Shown piece by piece: positions 6,648 through 10,126 of a stretch of DNA of 10,126 bases. The position numbers and the translations under genes were made by a program. This stretch comes from Desulfobacterales bacterium (GTDB lineage Bacteria; Desulfobacterota; Desulfobacteria; Desulfobacterales; JAHEIW01). Location of the stretch: assembly GCA_030145015.1 (NCBI GenBank), contig JAQYWI010000190.1:1-10126 (forward strand). The letters are read 5' to 3'. Position 1 is the stretch's first letter, and the number at the start of each line of letters is the position of its first letter. Below the pieces are notes generated by a model. That model was not told where the DNA came from and did not search any database. It saw nothing but the letters and a program-made list of their open reading frames with translations.

Positions 6648-7415
6648 TTAGGCGCGAGCATAGCACTTGCTGTTTACATCGTACCTGACCAATCCTTGCC
6701 TTGATGAACTATTCATATGTCTGGATACTTCAGACGGTTCGAGGCCCAGGATCTCAGAGATTTCTCCGGTTGAAAGGGGCCTTTCCCCCAGGAGTAACAT
6801 AATTTGGCTTATGGCCAGTTTATTGACAATCAAATCATTAAACAGACCGTCAAACTCGGCACTGGTGAAAAATTTATTATACCCTTCTTCCGATTTAGAA
6901 GGTACTCTCAGCCTCTCCCTTTCCACCAGTTTGATGTAGGGGACTAATTTTTTAATGGCTTCAAGTTTGACCTTTAATCCATTTCCGTCTTCTCCTTCGT
7001 TTTTGCCTAATGGCCCTAACTCTTTGATCCTGTTGGTAAATTCATTAATAACTTCGGCCAAAAGGATTCCATCACCGGAAGACATAAATGCGATCCTCAA
7101 CCGTTCAGGGTTCAGTCCGATGTGTTCCATTATTTTTTTACATAGATAGGTATTGCCCAATGCATCGTAGTTTCCTTGAGTAACATAATTACATTCATTT
7201 AACCGGCAGCCGCCAATAAGGACTCCGTCTTGTCCTTTTAAAAAGGCTCTGAGTATAAATTCCAGGTCGACTCTGCCGGTACACATGACGCGAATAAGCC
7301 TGATTTCATTTGAATATTGTAGTCTGGAGACTCCAGCCATGTCAGCAGCGCCGTAAGCTCACCAGTGGCAGACAAAACCGAGTATTTTGGGTTTAAATCT
7401 ATGTTCGGTGCTCAT
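6648..7415 (-). CDS. mvhD: Selenocysteine-containing MvhD-like Fe-S subunit with C-terminal winged-helix domain (BamF-like)
   Basis: MvhD proteins pass electrons to or from HdrA through a [2Fe-2S] cluster. Reading starts at ATG 7415 with AAGGAG 9 bases upstream and gives 255 residues if the in-frame UGA at 7361-7359 is decoded. The N-terminus is then FVCHW-U-AYGAADMAGVSR, matching the usual MvhD pattern FxCxWC with selenocysteine (residue 19) at the second Cys. Other conserved residues are C45 (CTGRVD), C70 (GGC) and C75. Residues 1-140 are a full MvhD domain. Residues about 200-255 (LLGERPLSTGEISEILGLEPSEV onward, split here: LSTGEISEILGL, EPSEVSRHMN) look like a winged helix-turn-helix, absent from ordinary MvhD. 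Ignoring the UGA leaves a 230-residue protein from 7340 that loses the Cys-x-x-Sec site. Position after HdrA and Sec content fit BamF; VhuD of methanogens is a comparable selenoprotein. Confidence 0.88.
7321..7361 (-). promoter_or_regulatory. UGA selenocysteine codon with candidate bacterial SECIS hairpin
   Basis: The UGA is at 7361-7359. Downstream in the mRNA, CUGGA-GUC-UCCAG (7336-7324) forms a 5-bp stem with a three-base loop beginning with G. The loop starts 27 bases after the UGA. Bacterial SECIS elements lie inside the coding region just past the UGA with a short GC-rich upper stem and a G (usually GU) in the apical loop, so this fits in position and loop. The stem is short and I cannot confirm the bulged U or the lower stem, so the hairpin is tentative although the Sec codon itself is well supported. 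Confidence 0.5.
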
Positions 7416-7515
7416 TAAATCTTACTCCTTGTCGGTATCCATTCGGATTTGGAGTTATTGGTTATTCGTTATGGGTTAATTGAGCGTTTTTTGCACAATT
7501 AGGGTTTTATATATC
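7416..7515. other. HdrA-MvhD spacer
   Basis: This 100-base AT-rich spacer holds the MvhD ribosome-binding site (AAGGAG, 7430-7425). I see no strong terminator hairpin, so read-through from the HdrA gene into MvhD is likely. Confidence 0.45.
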
Positions 7516-10126
7516 TCAAACCGCCGCATCCATTTGTTGTAAGATCTCTTCATCTGTAACCGCGGCATCAATTTGGCTACAGATCTCTTCATCGGTAAAG
7601 TGTTTTAGTCGGATGGCCCGGGTTGGACACTTTGCGTTACAAAGACCATCTCCTTTACAGATAACCGGATTAACCCAGGCCTTTTTGCCTTTTGGTGTAT
7701 CGCGAAACACGATAGCATCATATGTACAGGCTGTGATACAAGCCCCACACGTTACACAATTGTCTTCTTTTACCTCGGCAACAGAGCCTGAGACTGTGAC
7801 GGTATCATGTGAGAGTAAGGTTAAAGTCCGACTTGCAGCTCCATAGGCCTGGTTAATCGCTTCCGGTATATGCTTGGGATAGTGATCTGTCCCGCACAGG
7901 AAAACGCCATCTGCGGCAAAATCAACAGGTTTTAATTTTACATGGGCTTCTTTGAAGAATTCATCCGGGCTCAAGGTTACCTTGAACAATTCGGCTACTT
8001 CCTTGGTTCCTGCGGCGGGAATAACAGCGGCAGCCAGAGTAAGGGTGTCGGCATCTATAGCAAGTTTTTTACCTAAAATGGGATCGGGCACGGTAACCCG
8101 CAAAATAGACTTGCCACCCTCTTCGACAGCTTCAACCAGGGGTTTATCATCCGGCTCCCAGCGGATGAACTTTACATCTTTATCCGCCGCCTCGCGGTAA
8201 TAATCCTCTCTGAACCCATAGGTTCTCATATCCCGAAAGAGAATGTAAATATCCATCTGGGGGTTTATCTCTTTTAGTTTCAAGGCGTTCTTTATGGCAT
8301 GGCTGCAACATATCCTGCTGCAGTAATTTCTCTCCTCATTTCTGCAGCCGACGCATTGGATCATCACCAGACTCTGGGAGCTGATCAGCCTTTCTTCTCT
8401 TTTATTGATCTGCTCCTCCAACTCCAGCAGGGTCAATATCCGATCATCTTTCCCATAAAGGTATTCGGTGGGTTTATATTCTTCAGCACCAGTGGCGAGG
8501 ATGGTTGCGCCATGGCGTATCTTTTTAACCGTCCCTTCAGACTTCACCGTGGTTGTGAAGTTCCCCACGTAGCCGGCGACCTGTATGATGGTCGCATCAT
8601 GAGATACATGTATTAAGGGGTGCTGATAAATCTTGCGCACAAGATCACTTAAATAGGCCTGAACATCCATCCCATCCAGCGTGTAATGAAGTCTTCGTGC
8701 CATTCCCCCCAGGTCGGTATCCTTTTCCAGCAGGTTAACCTCATGGCCCTGGGTGGCGATGGAGAGCGCACAAGTCATGCCGGCTATACCGCCACCGACC
8801 ACTAACGCCGCCTTGTTGACGGGCAGATCAAATTCCTTCAGAGGCTCCAAATGATAAGCTCGTGCAACCGACATGCGGATGATATCCTTTGCCTTCTGGG
8901 TGGCATCTTCCGCTTCTTTGGAGTGGACCCAGGAGTTATGCTCCCGAATATTGGCCATTTCGCAGAAATATTGATTAATTCCCGCCTCCCGAAGGGTGTC
9001 CCGGAATAACGGTTCAAGCGTTCTGGGGGAGCAGGCCGCGATAACCACGCGGTTGAGCCCTTTTTCCATTGCGATGTCTGTTATTTCCCCGGCGGCATTC
9101 GTCGCACATGAAAATAGCTGTTCTGTAGCGTAGACAACATTGGGCAATGTTAAGGCATATTCAACGGCGGAAGGAACATTGACCACTCTTCCGATATTAG
9201 CCCCACAATGACACACAAAGACGCCTATCTTTGGCTCCTCTTTGGAGACATCCCTTTCGGGCGGATATATCCTTTCTTTGGCCAGCTTCCCTCGCCGGTA
9301 GTCAAGGAGTTCACCACATTGGGCGCCGGCCCCGCTGGCGGTAAAAACAGATTCGGGGATATCGATAGGACCCTGTAAGGCGCCACTTACATAGATCCCC
9401 GGCCTGTTGGTCTCCATCGGATTGGAAGAAATTGCATTAGAGAATCCGTGTGAATTGAGCTCGATGCCGAACTTATTGGCCAGGCTTTTCACGTCAGCAG
9501 GCGGGTTCAATCCAACGGATAATACCACCAGATCGAATTCTTCCTCTTTTACGCCGTCCTGGTCAGTAGCATATCTTATGGTCACATTTTTAGTTTCCGG
9601 GATCTCTTTTCCTATGGATACGTAGCTTCGAATAAATCGAACCCCGGGAAGCTTCTCTGCTCTTTGGTAGTAGCGTTCAAAATCCTTGCCATGGGAACGG
9701 ATATCGTTATGGAATATCGTACACTCGGCATCTGCGTTATGATCTTTTGTCAAAATCACCTGTTTCTGGGTATAGGTGCAGCATACCGCAGAGCAATAGC
9801 TGTTACCGCCCTCGCGAACCTGTCTGGAACCGACGCATTGAATCCAGGCTATTTTATGGGGATGCTTCTTATCGGAAGGGCGCAATACCTCACCTTCGTG
9901 CGGCCCGGTGGCGGATAACAGCCGTTCATAGTCCATACTGGTCAGCACGTTCTGCAGCTTTCCGTAGCCGAAGTCGCCCCTCACCTTAGGATCAAACGGC
10001 TCAAGGCCGGCAGACAGAATTATCGCCCCTACATCTACTTCTATCTTCTTGGCCTCTTGATGAAGATCGATGGCGTCATTCTTACAGACGCCTTCGCAAA
10101 TAAGACATTTCTTCTCTTTAAGGTAA
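7516..10126 (-). CDS. hdrA: HdrA-like FAD/Fe-S protein, duplicated HdrA units (BamE-like; 5' end beyond window)
   Basis: HdrA proteins bind FAD and carry out flavin-based electron bifurcation with their MvhD partner. The frame is open from the window edge (codon at 10125) for 869 residues, so the N-terminus is missing; the GTG at 9984 is internal. Residues 1-290 are the end of a first HdrA unit: Fe-S cysteines in CLICEGVC near 7-14, ILSAGLEPFDPKVRGDFGYG near 36-55 and IQCVGSRQ near 95. A second unit begins with VFVCHCGANIGRVV (~303-315) and has NIREHNSWVH near 395, the FAD motif VVGGGIAGM at ~442-450, IQCVGCRN near 590 and YCSRICC. Two C-terminal [4Fe-4S] clusters follow (CVTCGACITAC ~790-800; CKGDGLCNAKCP ~823-834). 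Two HdrA units in one chain imply at least two FADs. Alternatives to BamE are HdrA of an NADH- or hydrogenase-linked bifurcating complex. Confidence 0.93.
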   Translation of the reverse strand, partial: YLKEKKCLICEGVCKNDAIDLHQEAKKIEVDVGAIILSAGLEPFDPKVRGDFGYGKLQNVLTSMDYERLLSATGPHEGEVLRPSDKKHPHKIAWIQCVGSRQVREGGNSYCSAVCCTYTQKQVILTKDHNADAECTIFHNDIRSHGKDFERYYQRAEKLPGVRFIRSYVSIGKEIPETKNVTIRYATDQDGVKEEEFDLVVLSVGLNPPADVKSLANKFGIELNSHGFSNAISSNPMETNRPGIYVSGALQGPIDIPESVFTASGAGAQCGELLDYRRGKLAKERIYPPERDVSKEEPKIGVFVCHCGANIGRVVNVPSAVEYALTLPNVVYATEQLFSCATNAAGEITDIAMEKGLNRVVIAACSPRTLEPLFRDTLREAGINQYFCEMANIREHNSWVHSKEAEDATQKAKDIIRMSVARAYHLEPLKEFDLPVNKAALVVGGGIAGMTCALSIATQGHEVNLLEKDTDLGGMARRLHYTLDGMDVQAYLSDLVRKIYQHPLIHVSHDATIIQVAGYVGNFTTTVKSEGTVKKIRHGATILATGAEEYKPTEYLYGKDDRILTLLELEEQINKREERLISSQSLVMIQCVGCRNEERNYCSRICCSHAIKNALKLKEINPQMDIYILFRDMRTYGFREDYYREAADKDVKFIRWEPDDKPLVEAVEEGGKSILRVTVPDPILGKKLAIDADTLTLAAAVIPAAGTKEVAELFKVTLSPDEFFKEAHVKLKPVDFAADGVFLCGTDHYPKHIPEAINQAYGAASRTLTLLSHDTVTVSGSVAEVKEDNCVTCGACITACTYDAIVFRDTPKGKKAWVNPVICKGDGLCNAKCPTRAIRLKHFTDEEICSQIDAAVTDEEILQQMDAAV
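7522..7599 (-). repeat. 39-bp tandem duplication encoding the C-terminal tail of HdrA
   Basis: Bases 7522-7560 and 7561-7599 align without gaps at about 31 of 39 positions. They encode FTDEEICSQIDAAV and TDEEILQQMDAAV, the last residues of the HdrA-like protein. A single such tail (TDEQI-like) is common at HdrA C-termini, so this looks like an in-frame duplication of it, old enough to have diverged. Confidence 0.75.

Noticed and set aside
6648..7340. Reading the MvhD gene as a 230-residue protein starting at ATG 7340, or as a frameshifted pseudogene
   Set aside because: The upstream codons stay in the same frame, encode conserved MvhD residues and have their own ATG and ribosome-binding site; only one UGA at a Cys position interrupts them. 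There is no frameshift.
7430..7515. Intrinsic terminator after the HdrA-like gene
   Set aside because: Only weak AT-rich pairings are visible and no GC stem followed by a U-run.
9982..9984. GTG at 9984 as the start of the HdrA-like gene
   Set aside because: The frame continues upstream with conserved HdrA sequence (ILSAGLEPFDPK and cysteine motif CLICEGVC) to the window edge, so this GTG is an internal valine.

Overview
The window carries eight protein-coding genes, all on the minus strand, and nothing convincing on the plus strand. In the direction of transcription (high to low coordinates) they are: a large HdrA-like flavoprotein (5' end outside the window), a short MvhD-like iron-sulfur protein, a NuoE/NuoF/NuoG-N-like trio, both subunits of an electron-transfer flavoprotein (etfB, etfA), and a membrane-bound iron-sulfur oxidoreductase of the ETF:menaquinone oxidoreductase type (3' end outside the window). 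Every gene concerns low-potential electron transfer. The gene content, moderate base composition, absence of oxygen-dependent enzymes and an in-frame UGA read as selenocysteine all suggest a strict anaerobe, most likely a Desulfobacterota (deltaproteobacterial) sulfate reducer or syntroph. That assignment is inference.

Region by region. 10126-7516 is the HdrA-like protein. It holds the C-terminal part of one HdrA unit followed by a complete second unit, then two C-terminal ferredoxin clusters and a duplicated 13-residue tail. 7415-6648 is MvhD. A UGA codon at 7361-7359 sits in the conserved first Cys-x-x-Cys position, so the gene must be read through it as selenocysteine, and simple ORF calling truncates the protein to start at 7340. 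The protein also has a C-terminal winged-helix-like domain. 6460-3450 holds the NuoE, NuoF and NuoG-N-like subunits, tightly packed. This module is bracketed by two inverted copies (6494-6630 and 3329-3433) of a repeat made of consecutive hairpins. 3129-1320 is etfB-etfA, and 1130-1 is the membrane iron-sulfur protein.

The gene order HdrA, Sec-MvhD, NuoE, NuoF, NuoG-N matches bamE-F-G-H-I of the class II (ATP-independent) benzoyl-CoA reductase complex, whose BamF is a selenoprotein in Geobacter. If bamBCD (tungsten aldehyde:ferredoxin-oxidoreductase-like BamB, ferredoxin-like BamC, HdrD-like BamD) lie just beyond 10126, this is the electron-bifurcating half of that enzyme. If not, it is a related NADH/HdrA electron bifurcation or confurcation module. 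EtfAB plus the membrane oxidoreductase would pass electrons from acyl-CoA dehydrogenases into the menaquinone pool, which is what a fatty-acid or aromatic-acid degrader needs after ring reduction and beta-oxidation.

The least explained parts are the selenocysteine codon with its possible SECIS hairpin, the paired hairpin-array repeats around the Nuo-like module, and the winged helix fused to MvhD.
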